Counted from the first letter of the stretch, positions 1 to 7,699 are shown. The stretch is 12,094 nt of DNA from Acidobacteria bacterium UBA823 (GCA_002296225.1 DBHR01000115.1:1-12094), one strand, 5' to 3'. Translations and numbers: made by a program. Notes: generated by a model not told the origin, from the letters alone.

Positions 1-381
1 GCCCTGGGCTCGCGGTACTTGCCGGAGTCGGGAAGCGAGGATGATACGATCATCCGCCTTATCGGCAACAAGGGCTTCACGTTCTTGATGAATCTCCTCT
101 TTGGTTGGGGAATCTCTGATTCGCTGTTCTTCTATGCGGCCATCCGCCGCTCGGTGTTTGAGTCGATTACGGTTCGGTCACGCGGATGCGAGTATTGCGT
201 GGAATTCATCATTCGGGCGCACCAGGCAGGATTCAGGCTGGGTGAGATCCCATCGGTCGAGAAGCGGCGCATCGCCGGAGTGTCTAAGGTCCATGCGCTG
301 ATGGACGGACTGCGGGTTCTGCGGGTCATGTTCCAGGCCCTCCTGAGGCCTGAGCCGAGACGTCAACCGCCTGGCTGGTGA
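1..381 (+). CDS. GT2 family glycosyltransferase, C-terminal part (5' end outside window)
   Basis: The frame is open from base 1 and ends at TGA 379-381, giving 126 residues. It reads like the end of a GT2 enzyme of the dolichyl- or undecaprenyl-phosphate sugar synthase type. Visible features are a hydrophobic GNKGFTFLMNLLFG segment, then GISDSLFFYAAIRR, which matches the family's TD-x4-Y-x-AFRR region. A GCEYCVEFIIRAHQAGFRLGEIP segment is the usual 'F-E-x-E-x-L-I-K-A-x-x-x-G-x-x-I-x-E-V-P' tail, followed by RRIAGVSK and DGLRVLRVM. Such enzymes move a sugar from a nucleotide donor to a polyprenyl phosphate at the inner membrane. The nucleotide-binding half and DxD motif are outside the window, so donor and acceptor cannot be judged. 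Cys replaces the usual hydrophobic or acidic residues in the ECYC-like stretch. It could instead be a GT2 acting directly on a glycan. Confidence 0.8.
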   Translation, partial: ALGSRYLPESGSEDDTIIRLIGNKGFTFLMNLLFGWGISDSLFFYAAIRRSVFESITVRSRGCEYCVEFIIRAHQAGFRLGEIPSVEKRRIAGVSKVHALMDGLRVLRVMFQALLRPEPRRQPPGW

Positions 382-478
382 GAGATGCGAACAACGACTC
401 GAACCCATCACCCGAGCCTTAATCTTTCTAGCATGTAAGCGGTTTGCACCACGGTCAGTACGTCTCGCAGACCTTTAA

Positions 479-652
479 TTGCATGGGTTTCAGACCGAGG
501 TTATCGCGCCCGTTAGCAAGTTCGCAGGGGTGGGACGCCGGCTGCAGTGGGAATGCCGCGTATTGTGTCCAACCACGCGCACGTACTGTGCGGCCTTCCT
601 ACCCGCCCTCTACATCAGCCACATGACCCTGATTTTCGTCGAGCGACGATGA
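479..652 (+). pseudogene. Possible small ORF or C-terminal gene remnant upstream of GT4
   Basis: The stretch 382-648 has no confident gene. One frame stands out: it follows a TAA (476-478) and runs 57 codons from TTG 479 to TGA 650-652. Its stop overlaps the start of the next gene as ATGA (649-652), a layout typical of translationally coupled genes. Third positions are G or C in 42 of 57 codons, whereas the same strand's competing frame over 550-648 has about half. The peptide contains VSKFAGVGRRLQWE and ends in a hydrophobic YCAAFLPALYISHMTLIFVERR-like tail, which would suit the C-terminus of a membrane-associated transferase or methyltransferase. There is no clear ribosome binding site at the TTG. 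I do not recognise the family. It may be a decayed gene end, a small protein, or chance. Confidence 0.3.
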
Positions 653-1752
653 GGCTCGTTGTTTTCTTCAGTCGTGGCATGTCACTCGATGGCTGGCGCC
701 GAGCCGGGATCCTCGACCGCGAACTGGCGCTCTATCGGTCCCTTTTGCCGCACCTGGAACATCTTGCGTTCGTTACCTACGGCGGCGCGGACGATCTCCG
801 ACTGGCGAGACAAGTGGTCGGCATCGAGATCCTGCCGAACCGGTGGGGTCTACCGTCGAACCTCTACAGTGTGTTGGCTCCGTACCTCCATCGGCGCACG
901 CTTGGTCGTGCGACGGTCTTTAAGACGAATCAGATCAATGGCGCGTGGTGTGCCGTGATTGCCAAGTGGCTATTTCGAAAGAAGCTGCTCGTTCGGTGTG
1001 GCTACCTCTGGTCGGACTTCATGGTCCGGCTCACTACGAGCCGATGGCGTCGGGCGCTGGCGGGATGTCTGGAGCGCGCAACCTTTCAAGTAGCCGACGC
1101 CGTGATCGTGGCGGGCCACGCTGACCGAATGACGATCATCAGACGCTATGGCGTCAATGCCGAATGCATGCATGTAGTGCCGAACTACGTTGACACTTCG
1201 CTGTTTCGGGTGATGCCGGAAGTGCCACGTGAGTCGGGACGCGTAATCTTTGTGGGCAGGCTCGAGGATCAAAAGAACCCGTTGGCACTGATCGAAGCGC
1301 TGAAAGAACTTCCCGGGGTGAAACTAAGCATCATTGGAAACGGGTCCCTTCGTGCGAACCTAGAGGAGCGGGTGAGAGAGTACGGCGTGGAGGTGGAGTT
1401 TCTTGGCGCTGTACCGCACGAGGAGCTTCCTCGGCTACTCAATGGTTCGGAGGTATTCATCTTGCCTTCCCACTACGAAGGAAATCCGAAGGCACTTATC
1501 GAGGCGATGGCATGCGGCCTACCAGTTATTGCGACCCGTGTCCCTGGCATTCAGCAAGTTCTCGTGCACGAGGAAACCGGGTTTCTCTGCGGCACATCGG
1601 CAGCAGACCTTCGAGCCGCGCTGCGTGCAGTGCTAGAACGTCCTGAGCTACGCGAGCGCATGGCCAGCCGTGGCCTTGCGTACGCACGGGAACGCTTCGC
1701 GCTGGCTCGGGTTGCACAGCAGGAGTTGGCAGCATTGATTGCTTTATCCTAA
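649..1752 (+). CDS. GT4 family glycosyltransferase (glycosyl transferases group 1)
   Basis: This 367-residue protein is a retaining GT4 sugar transferase acting at the cytoplasmic face of the membrane in polysaccharide assembly. The C-terminal Rossmann domain begins near residue 200 with RVIFVGRLEDQKNPLALIEAL, followed by KLSIIGNGSLRANLE. The donor-binding E-x7-E pair is E277 and E285 within HYEGNPKALIEAMACGLPVIATR. The N-terminal domain carries VADAVIVAGHADR and VVPNYVDTSLF, the usual inter-domain signatures. I chose ATG 649 because it gives the normal N-terminus (MRLVVFFSRG) and length. The frame is open further upstream to 547, but those residues look unlike the family. The ribosome binding site is weak (GAG at 641-643). 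The next gene starts 19 bases after the stop, so the two are probably co-transcribed. The sugar and linkage cannot be read from the sequence. Confidence 0.9.
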   Translation: MRLVVFFSRGMSLDGWRRAGILDRELALYRSLLPHLEHLAFVTYGGADDLRLARQVVGIEILPNRWGLPSNLYSVLAPYLHRRTLGRATVFKTNQINGAWCAVIAKWLFRKKLLVRCGYLWSDFMVRLTTSRWRRALAGCLERATFQVADAVIVAGHADRMTIIRRYGVNAECMHVVPNYVDTSLFRVMPEVPRESGRVIFVGRLEDQKNPLALIEALKELPGVKLSIIGNGSLRANLEERVREYGVEVEFLGAVPHEELPRLLNGSEVFILPSHYEGNPKALIEAMACGLPVIATRVPGIQQVLVHEETGFLCGTSAADLRAALRAVLERPELRERMASRGLAYARERFALARVAQQELAALIALS

Positions 1753-1771
1753 CCGAACGCCGAACCACGCG

Positions 1772-2776
1772 ATGGAACGTCCCACGGTCAGCGTCGTCAT
1801 GGTAGTCCGCAATGCGGAAGCCACCCTGGAGGAATCGCTAGCTAGCCTTTTTGCCCAGACGTTTTCCAGCTTTGAGGTCATCATTGTCGATGACGGTTCA
1901 ACCGACCGCACTGGCGACATCGTGCGGCAGGCGGTGGCGAAGAATCCATGCGTCAACGCGTTTTACCAGGACAAGCGCGGACTCGCCGGCTCGCTGAACC
2001 GGGCAATTTCTGTCGCGCAGGGCCGGTTCCTCGCGCGGCAGGACGGTGACGATTGGTCGATGCCGGAGCGTTTTGAGCAACAAGTTCGCAGGCTCGAAGC
2101 AGATGAGAATCTTGCTGCGGTAGGCACGGCCGCAATCGTTATCGATGAGCGGGGCAAACCGATAGGGCGCTTTCCAACGGTGCACGGGGTCGCTGCCGTC
2201 CGAGATGGGCTGCGTGCGCTCCGAACGACACCAGTGCATGGTTCGATGATGCTGCGCAAAGACCACCTGGCTGCAGTGGGTGCCTATCGTGAAGCTTTTC
2301 AAGCTTCGCAAGATTTTGACCTGTGGCTTCGCCTGACCGAACGATTCGCCATCGACAACCTCGAGCAGCCGTTGTATCACTGGCGCATCACTCCTGGATC
2401 AGCCTACGTAAGCCGCCGCCATCTACAGCTTCAGTACGGTGGGGTGGCTCTTGCCTTCGCCCACGAACGCTGGAGACACGGTATCGATTCCTATTCCGCA
2501 CTGGAGCGCTGCGCCGGTGACTTGCTGGCCTTTGCTGCACAGTACCGACTGCGGGGACGCCTGTACGGATTCTGGGGCGACCTGGTACTTCGGGGACTCA
2601 ATGAACCCAAGACCGCCCGTAGGTATCTTGGACAGGCGATTCGATCCGGCCACTTCCATCCTCGGACCATCGGGCTATTTGCCTGGAGTCTTCTTGGGTT
2701 GCGCTGGCCTGGAGGAAAGCCACTTGCGGTGCCTGTGGATTGTTCCGCGACCGAAACTCGTCAGTCTACTGATTAA
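1772..2776 (+). CDS. GT2 family glycosyltransferase
   Basis: This 334-residue inverting GT-A enzyme transfers a sugar from a nucleotide donor to a growing glycan in the cytoplasm. The N-terminus VSVVMVVRNAEATLEESLASL is the classic GT2 nucleotide-binding start. D40-D41 lie in IIVDDGSTD, the metal-binding DGD motif is D91-G-D93, and the catalytic-base region is Q180-DFDLWLRL. The rest is a helical tail without clear membrane segments. ATG 1772 was chosen because translation from it begins directly at the GT2 fold; an earlier TTG at 1739 would overlap the preceding gene. It follows the GT4 gene closely. Its stop codon (2774-2776) lies inside the end of the convergent minus-strand gene, an 11-base tail-to-tail overlap with no room for a separate terminator. 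Confidence 0.92.
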   Translation: MERPTVSVVMVVRNAEATLEESLASLFAQTFSSFEVIIVDDGSTDRTGDIVRQAVAKNPCVNAFYQDKRGLAGSLNRAISVAQGRFLARQDGDDWSMPERFEQQVRRLEADENLAAVGTAAIVIDERGKPIGRFPTVHGVAAVRDGLRALRTTPVHGSMMLRKDHLAAVGAYREAFQASQDFDLWLRLTERFAIDNLEQPLYHWRITPGSAYVSRRHLQLQYGGVALAFAHERWRHGIDSYSALERCAGDLLAFAAQYRLRGRLYGFWGDLVLRGLNEPKTARRYLGQAIRSGHFHPRTIGLFAWSLLGLRWPGGKPLAVPVDCSATETRQSTD

Positions 2777-3728
2777 GGAATTCCCGGAATGAAATCGTCC
2801 GAAGTCCGTCCATTGCTGGAGCAGCCCATTTAAACGGGTCATGGACCCGTGTGAACCTGAGCCCAGGATAATTCGGTAGTCTCTTGATATTCTCGAATTC
2901 GTACGGTGGCCTCAGATAGTAGGGCCGGTTACGAACGTAGTTCGCATTGAAGACACGATTCGTCTTCGAGAAATACCTTCGGAAATGCCACATTGTCTTG
3001 AAGCTGTACGGTGCGGCGTACTCAAAGGAGCCAAGCATCGACATGTCCATCCCGAAGAAAAACACTTCCTTGAAACCCATGTAGTGCAATAGGGGGTAGA
3101 GTCCAATGGCCACTGAGTTGAGGAACGGCACGTTCCGAAGCGTAAGGAGATCGCGCGAGTCATCAGGATTGTAGTACCGCTCCAGGTCGAACTCTTCCTG
3201 TTCGTGCGATTGCGCAAACAGATGAAGCCCATTGCGGCCGAGACCCCCTGGGAAACGCTCATCAAGTAGCTCCTTGTTTGCAATGATCTTGACTTCTGCA
3301 CCCAGGCGGCGCATTAGATCGTATGGCGAGTCTTTCAGGAAGACTCCAGGCTTCCACCGATATCTCTTGTGCGGTCCTCGATGTGGCTGTCCTGGTTCAA
3401 AGTAGCGGGCGAAATTTGCTTTCATGTCTCGCAGAATAGGTAGATGTGCACGTTTCAGAAACCACCGAGATTCGATTCCAGCCAAGAACGCTCGGAAGAT
3501 GAAAGTGTGCAGGGAGTTACCCTGGCACTTATCCGGAAACTGCATCAGGTAATAGTCCGGCTCAACTCCGCTCGCCAAGAACCATCGCGTCAGGGCCTGC
3601 GCTTCCAGAAAGATGACAAATTGTTTGTCCCGAAGCTTCTGGAAGTCGAACGCCTGTTCGAATAGCGAAGGGCCTCCAAGCACAATGGCAGCTCGGTCGT
3701 GCCGATGCAGGTTCTTGAGGCGTTTCAT
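2766..3728 (-). CDS. MptE/DUF115-like or GT42 sialyltransferase-like protein
   Basis: This 320-residue protein is the only gene on the minus strand. Residues 13-22 read AAIVLGGPSL, a glycine-rich loop like the start of DUF115 (MptE-like) domains and of GT42 sialyltransferases. Next come FVIFLEAQALTRWFLASGVEPDYYLMQFPD (about 37-66) and, at 204-229, LNSVAIGLYPLLHYMGFKEVFFFGMDMS, which matches the second conserved block of both families (G-x-x-x-A-x-x-L-G-x-K-x-I-x-x-x-G-x-D). DUF115 domains occur in flagellin glycosyltransferases such as Maf; GT42 enzymes transfer sialic acid. I infer a glycan-modifying role from the neighbours, but the substrate is unknown. No signal peptide or membrane helix is visible. 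Three 60-base lines sampled inside it have 43, 48 and 52 % GC, lower than most neighbours, which hints at separate acquisition. The ATG at 3726-3728 has only a weak upstream purine stretch. Confidence 0.7.
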   Translation of the reverse strand: MKRLKNLHRHDRAAIVLGGPSLFEQAFDFQKLRDKQFVIFLEAQALTRWFLASGVEPDYYLMQFPDKCQGNSLHTFIFRAFLAGIESRWFLKRAHLPILRDMKANFARYFEPGQPHRGPHKRYRWKPGVFLKDSPYDLMRRLGAEVKIIANKELLDERFPGGLGRNGLHLFAQSHEQEEFDLERYYNPDDSRDLLTLRNVPFLNSVAIGLYPLLHYMGFKEVFFFGMDMSMLGSFEYAAPYSFKTMWHFRRYFSKTNRVFNANYVRNRPYYLRPPYEFENIKRLPNYPGLRFTRVHDPFKWAAPAMDGLRTISFREFLNQ

Positions 3729-3958
3729 GGTCTCGTTACCACGTCTGTTGTATAGATCGACTCACAGTATGGATTCGTCGTTGCGGGTAGGAACAGTAAC
3801 ACAGCTTCGAACTGGGATGGACGTGGTGTGTGGTTTAGATATTAACGCGGTGGTGCGTTGGAGCAACTACGGCGGGCCAAGTCGATGGTGACCCGCGGAG
3901 CGTTCGAACGGGGTTGGATGAACGGAGCAGTCCGAAGAGGCACTCCTGGTAATTTGAG
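3729..3958. promoter_or_regulatory. Divergent intergenic region between minus-strand gene and methyltransferase operon
   Basis: These 230 bases separate two divergently oriented start codons and must hold the promoter for the minus-strand gene, and probably one for the plus-strand run from 3959. I found no convincing -35/-10 pair. The region contains a perfect 10-base palindrome CGTTCGAACG (3901-3910) and a second TTCGAA core at 3806-3811, about 97 bases away centre to centre. Paired sites like this could be operators, but the motif is short and may be chance. No convincing gene is seen. Confidence 0.4.
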
Positions 3959-5104
3959 ATGAAACCGCACCTTCTTGAATATCTTCGTTGCCCTGAGTGC
4001 CTAGCGGAACTGAGGCTCGAGGCGCCCACCATCGAAACTGTGGAGCGCGATTCGGCTAGTAGACCAGTGTCTTGCTCTGGGCTATGTTCCTTTCCGGCCC
4101 TTGTGCAACACGAGCGCGACTGCGCGGCGTGTACGCAGATCGAGGTGATGACAGGCACCTTGGCGTGTACGGCCTGCAGTGGCCAGTACTCGATCGACCA
4201 AGGCATTCCCAAGCTTGTGGTGCCAGGTTCCTCGTCCGAAGATGCGGTAACGGCGAGAACCGCGCGTAGCTTTGGCTACCTCTGGAGTCGGGTCGAGCCG
4301 CTCGTTGATGTGGTCCCTCGCCCGTATCATTTCGAAAAGATGGCCTCTGCACTTTCACTGTCGGCTTTACGCGGGCTCGTGTTGGATGCCGGTTGCGGTG
4401 ACGGCATCGATCTCGTCAACCAGGCGAGATCCCCAGACGCAGAAGTCATCGGCGTTGAGCTTAGCGATGGAGGGTGCCAGACGAGTTTTTCACGCGTAGC
4501 ACGCTTGGTAGGCGCGCACGTGGTACAAGCTAATCTGTGTCGCTTACCGTTCGGCGATGCGACGTTTAATGCTATCTATTCGTACGGTGTTCTCCACCAC
4601 GTTCCCACACCGGCACGAGCCGCAGCTGAGACTGCACGTGTCGGTAAAAACGGGGCGCGAGTGGCCGTCTACGTCTATGAAGACTTCAGCGAACGGTTCA
4701 CTGGCTGGCGCTGGTTGCTCCGCGGCGTCAACAGCATACGTGGTCTCACGACGAAGCTGCCGCCGCGTTTGTTGTTTAGGTCCTGTTGCGTAGCCTCGCC
4801 GGCGGTCTATTTGCTGTTCACCATCCCATTCCTCGTCTTCAGCCGAATTCCGATGCTGCGCACACTCGCGGGGAGTTTGCCGTTTCGGCAGGCACGAGGA
4901 CCCTTCAGCCTAGTAGGCGATCTTTACGATCGTTTCTCAGCTCCCGTGGAGTATCGGTATAGTCGCGCAGGTGCTATTGCGCTACTACGGCAGGCGAGGT
5001 TAACGGTGACCTCCGTGGCGTACGAACGCGGCTGGATGGTCGGGGCAGTCAGAAAAGATACCGCTGGAAGTTTGAATGAAATGGGGAGAATGTCCGTTGA
5101 CTGA
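3959..5104 (+). CDS. Zinc-ribbon class I SAM-dependent methyltransferase
   Basis: This 381-residue protein probably methylates a sugar or lipid-linked intermediate in the cytoplasm. The N-terminus looks like a Trm112-type zinc ribbon, LLEYLRCPEC (C11, C14) paired with LACTACSGQYSIDQGIPKL (C70, C73). Two extra cysteine pairs, C39/C43 and C55/C58, lie in the insert between them. The methyltransferase core follows: motif I D143-AGCGDG, an acidic ribose-binding E167 (VIGVEL), then LPFGDATFNAIYSYGVLHHV. A hydrophobic stretch around 282-298 (VYLLFTIPFLVF) may attach it to the membrane. ATG 3959 is the first start in frame after the divergent region and leads straight into the zinc ribbon; its ribosome binding site is weak. 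The last 29 bases overlap the annotated start of the GT39 gene, implying coupled translation. The substrate is not evident. Confidence 0.88.
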   Translation: MKPHLLEYLRCPECLAELRLEAPTIETVERDSASRPVSCSGLCSFPALVQHERDCAACTQIEVMTGTLACTACSGQYSIDQGIPKLVVPGSSSEDAVTARTARSFGYLWSRVEPLVDVVPRPYHFEKMASALSLSALRGLVLDAGCGDGIDLVNQARSPDAEVIGVELSDGGCQTSFSRVARLVGAHVVQANLCRLPFGDATFNAIYSYGVLHHVPTPARAAAETARVGKNGARVAVYVYEDFSERFTGWRWLLRGVNSIRGLTTKLPPRLLFRSCCVASPAVYLLFTIPFLVFSRIPMLRTLAGSLPFRQARGPFSLVGDLYDRFSAPVEYRYSRAGAIALLRQARLTVTSVAYERGWMVGAVRKDTAGSLNEMGRMSVD

Positions 5105-6464
5105 TGGCATGAGATGTCTCTCTGCCAAGATAGATGAGGCACTTTTGACTGTCAGAGCGATGGTCTCCGGGACCTCGGCCAAACCAGGCCGACCATTCCA
5201 TTGGCGTCCGGACTGGCTGGGGCTGTTCGTCCTCGCCTTCGGTCTGCGCCTTGCTGCGGCAGTCGTGACCGACGCGTTCCGCCATCCGCAACTCTATGAG
5301 TACGAGGATCTTGCACGGGCCATGTTGGCCGGGCGCGGATTCACCTACGGTCACTGGGGGATCTTCTACCAGTCGTATGCACCGCCACTTTACGCGTGGT
5401 TCTGCGCGATGGTCTATCTGGCCGGTGGGACCGTGGGAACAGTGCTAGTCGTCCAGATGTTGGTGAGCGCTGGTCACGTGGTTCTCGTTCAATCGCTTGC
5501 CGAGCGCCTTTTCCAGCAACGTGCGGCGGGGCTCATCGCTGGCCTGCTGATGGCCATGAATCCAGGCTTAATCATCTATGCCAGCACGAAGGCGCACCCG
5601 CTCACCTTTGATGCGCTGTTCTTCACATTGGTATTGTGGCAGTTCTGGCGGCTTCGCGATCAGCCCAGGCTCGGGCGGGCCGTTGCCGTTGGCGGCGTAA
5701 TTGGACTCGGTGTGCTGTCGCGGGCCACCGTCGGGGTCTTCGTGCCACTCGGCTGCTTGTGGCTGCTTGCCACATCAGCTCGACAGGATTGGCCAAAGCT
5801 ACTGGGTCGCTGCGTGGTGGTCGGTGTCTGTGCGGTCGCCGTTGTTGCGCCGTGGACGATCCGGAATACGCTAATCCACCACGAGTTCGTGCCGATCGTA
5901 ACGGAAGATTCCCATGTATTTTGGCGCGGCAACAACCCCGCGGCGACCGGAACTTCCCACATTGACGCCAATCATTTGGTGATCGATGCCTTGCCAGCAG
6001 AAGCAGAGGCCGAACTGCGCGGGCTGCCCAGTGAGATGGCGCAGTCTAGGTGGTTCCAGCGGAGGGCGTTCGAATTCATCGAAGCCAACCCAGGTGCGTT
6101 CGCACGCCTGACGCTGCGCAAGTTATTTTATTTCTGGTGGTTCGCACCGCAGACGGGTGTGCTCTATCCGGTGCTGTGGCTACGTGGCTATCAGGTCTAC
6201 TACGTGCTCGCGCTGCTTCTGACCGGGCTCGGGCTGTGGGGCATTGTCAGTCGAGGTCGTGCGCGCGCGCGGCACGAGTGCCTACTGATTGTCACATTGC
6301 TCGTCGGCCTGTCGGGCTTGCAGAGTCTCTACTACGTCGAGGCCCGGCATCGGTGGGCGGTCGAGCCGCTCGTGCTCGTACTTGCTGGCGGCAGTATGGT
6401 GGGTTTATCCCGTGCTGGTACGACCCGCAGGGGCGAACGAGTAGAGACCAGCAATATCTGGTGA
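5076..6464 (+). CDS. GT39-type (PMT_2/ArnT-like) membrane glycosyltransferase
   Basis: This 462-residue polytopic inner-membrane protein resembles the GT39/ArnT superfamily, which transfers a sugar from a polyprenyl-phosphate donor on the periplasmic side. The first helix is near residues 46-66. It is followed by the acidic loop E75-Y-E77-D78-LARAMLAGRGF, the expected place of the catalytic acidic residue. QSYAPPLYAWF, NPGLIIYASTKAHPLTFDALFF, PWTIRN (259-264) and HVFWRGNNPAA (around W283) are family landmarks. About ten hydrophobic segments are visible. The start is ambiguous: ATG 5076 has GGAAG (5066-5070) five bases upstream, while TTG 5097 has a better GGGGAG (5083-5088) eight bases upstream; ATG 5109 and ATG 5160 are also in frame. 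All leave the first helix intact. It overlaps the methyltransferase gene by 29 bases from ATG 5076. Confidence 0.87.
   Translation: MKWGECPLTDGMRCLSAKIDEALLTVRAMVSGTSAKPGRPFHWRPDWLGLFVLAFGLRLAAAVVTDAFRHPQLYEYEDLARAMLAGRGFTYGHWGIFYQSYAPPLYAWFCAMVYLAGGTVGTVLVVQMLVSAGHVVLVQSLAERLFQQRAAGLIAGLLMAMNPGLIIYASTKAHPLTFDALFFTLVLWQFWRLRDQPRLGRAVAVGGVIGLGVLSRATVGVFVPLGCLWLLATSARQDWPKLLGRCVVVGVCAVAVVAPWTIRNTLIHHEFVPIVTEDSHVFWRGNNPAATGTSHIDANHLVIDALPAEAEAELRGLPSEMAQSRWFQRRAFEFIEANPGAFARLTLRKLFYFWWFAPQTGVLYPVLWLRGYQVYYVLALLLTGLGLWGIVSRGRARARHECLLIVTLLVGLSGLQSLYYVEARHRWAVEPLVLVLAGGSMVGLSRAGTTRRGERVETSNIW
5083..5088 (+). promoter_or_regulatory. Candidate ribosome binding site for an alternative GT39 start
   Basis: GGGGAG lies eight bases before TTG 5097, inside the end of the methyltransferase gene. 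It is the strongest Shine-Dalgarno-like element near the GT39 start and favours TTG 5097 over ATG 5076, although the ATG has its own GGAAG at 5066-5070. Confidence 0.35.
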
Positions 6465-6502
6465 AGACGGTCGACGTTGCGAGAGTCAGCCTTTTGGAGA
6501 GA

Positions 6503-7699
6503 ATGGTAAAACCAATACCGGGCGTGCTGATGGTCACTGGCGCCTACTTTCCTGAGACCAGCGGTGCAGGTCTTCAGTGTCGCGAGTTAGTGCGGCAGCT
6601 CCGTAGAGCAGTTCGTTTTACTATTCTCACGACCACTGCCGACCCGGCAGCTCCCGTAGTTGACACGCAGGATGGTGTCACGGTGCATCGTGTGTACGTC
6701 GACCCGTCAGACCGACGGTCGAAACTCGTTGGCGCAGCACGCTTGACCATGGCGGTGTTTCGGAATCGTCATCACTTCTCAATTCTTCATCTCCACGGCT
6801 TTTCCCAAAAGTCCATTCTACTAACCTGCCTTGCCTTCCTGAGCCGATGGCCGGTTGTCATTAAGCTGACGTCGATAGGGCACGATGACCCGGTGTCAAT
6901 GAAAGCTCGTGGTGGGCTGTTGTATCGGTGTTACTTGCGTGCCGCACTGTACGTTGGTGTCAGTTCCCGCATGAAGGTTCTTTATGAACGCGCCGGATTG
7001 CCGCTGAGTCGATTCCGACTGATTCCGAACGGGGTGGATCTCGATCGATTCCTACCGTCAGATGAAGCCGAGCGCCAGGCGCTACGGCACCAGCTGAAAC
7101 TTCCTGACACAGGCCGCGCGGTACTCTTCGTGGGGTTCTTTTCAGCGGAGAAATGTCCCGACCGTTTGTTCGATGCCTGGGCGCGCCTTGCCCTCGGACA
7201 CGCTGAGGTAGGGCCGCTTGTGTTCGTGGGGGCCACGCGCTCAGGCTACTATGAGGTAGACCCACGTATTGCGGAGCGCATCAGGTGTAGGGCACGCGAT
7301 TTGGGTCTTGAGGCCCGTGTGGTGTTTGTGGAGCACACCTCGCACATCGAACACTACTACCGCGCGGCAGACATTTTCGTCTTACCGTCACTGAGAGAAG
7401 GACTGCCCAACGCGCTGCTGGAAGCGATGGCAAGTGGCGTTGCGTGCATCGCCTCCCGCCTCGATGGAGTGACCGACGATTTGATCGAGGACGGTGTCAG
7501 TGGGCTGCTCGTATCACCGGGCGACGTAGCTGAGCTGGAAACGGCATTGCGAGTCCTCGTCGACCATCCGGAGCGGCTGAACGAAATGGGTCGTCTAGCG
7601 CGTCAGACTATCGAATCCCACTTTACGATCGAACAGACGGCACGGAAATATCTCGACGTCTACCGTGCGGTGATGGAGCGGTTGGGATGTGCGGCATAG
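6503..7699 (+). CDS. GT4 family glycosyltransferase
   Basis: This 398-residue retaining sugar transferase belongs to GT4. The N-terminal domain opens with VLMVTGAYFPETSGAGLQCRELVRQL, a typical acceptor-side loop. The middle holds VGVSSRMKVLYERAG and LIPNGVDLDRF. The C-terminal donor domain starts with VLFVGFFSAEKCPDRLFDAW (G211, K217). The E-x7-E pair is E299 and E307 in REGLPNALLEAMASG. ATG 6503 gives the expected N-terminus and has GGAGA just upstream, though very close. GTG 6461, which overlaps the GT39 stop as GTGA, is a credible alternative adding 14 residues. The frame is also open back to 6050 inside the GT39 gene, but that part has no coding likeness. Its end overlaps asnB by 13 bases, so the two are tightly coupled. 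The sugar specificity is unknown. Confidence 0.9.
   Translation: MVKPIPGVLMVTGAYFPETSGAGLQCRELVRQLRRAVRFTILTTTADPAAPVVDTQDGVTVHRVYVDPSDRRSKLVGAARLTMAVFRNRHHFSILHLHGFSQKSILLTCLAFLSRWPVVIKLTSIGHDDPVSMKARGGLLYRCYLRAALYVGVSSRMKVLYERAGLPLSRFRLIPNGVDLDRFLPSDEAERQALRHQLKLPDTGRAVLFVGFFSAEKCPDRLFDAWARLALGHAEVGPLVFVGATRSGYYEVDPRIAERIRCRARDLGLEARVVFVEHTSHIEHYYRAADIFVLPSLREGLPNALLEAMASGVACIASRLDGVTDDLIEDGVSGLLVSPGDVAELETALRVLVDHPERLNEMGRLARQTIESHFTIEQTARKYLDVYRAVMERLGCAA

Noticed and set aside
335..351. AGGCC...GGCCT inverted repeat near the end of the first gene, considered as a terminator
   Set aside because: It has a five-base stem, lies inside the coding sequence and is followed by no T-run.
547..648. 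Upstream extension of the first GT4 to an earlier start
   Set aside because: The added residues do not resemble a GT4 N-terminus. ATG 649 gives the normal family start, and third-position GC is only about half in this frame.
1898..2380. A 160-codon minus-strand open frame opposite the GT2 gene
   Set aside because: It is antisense to the DGD and QDFD motif region of a clear GT2 and shows no motifs of its own.
6050..6502. Upstream extension of the second GT4 into the GT39 gene
   Set aside because: The GT39 frame is clearly coding here (membrane segments and family motifs). The extension has no coding likeness, and good GTG/ATG starts exist at 6461 and 6503.
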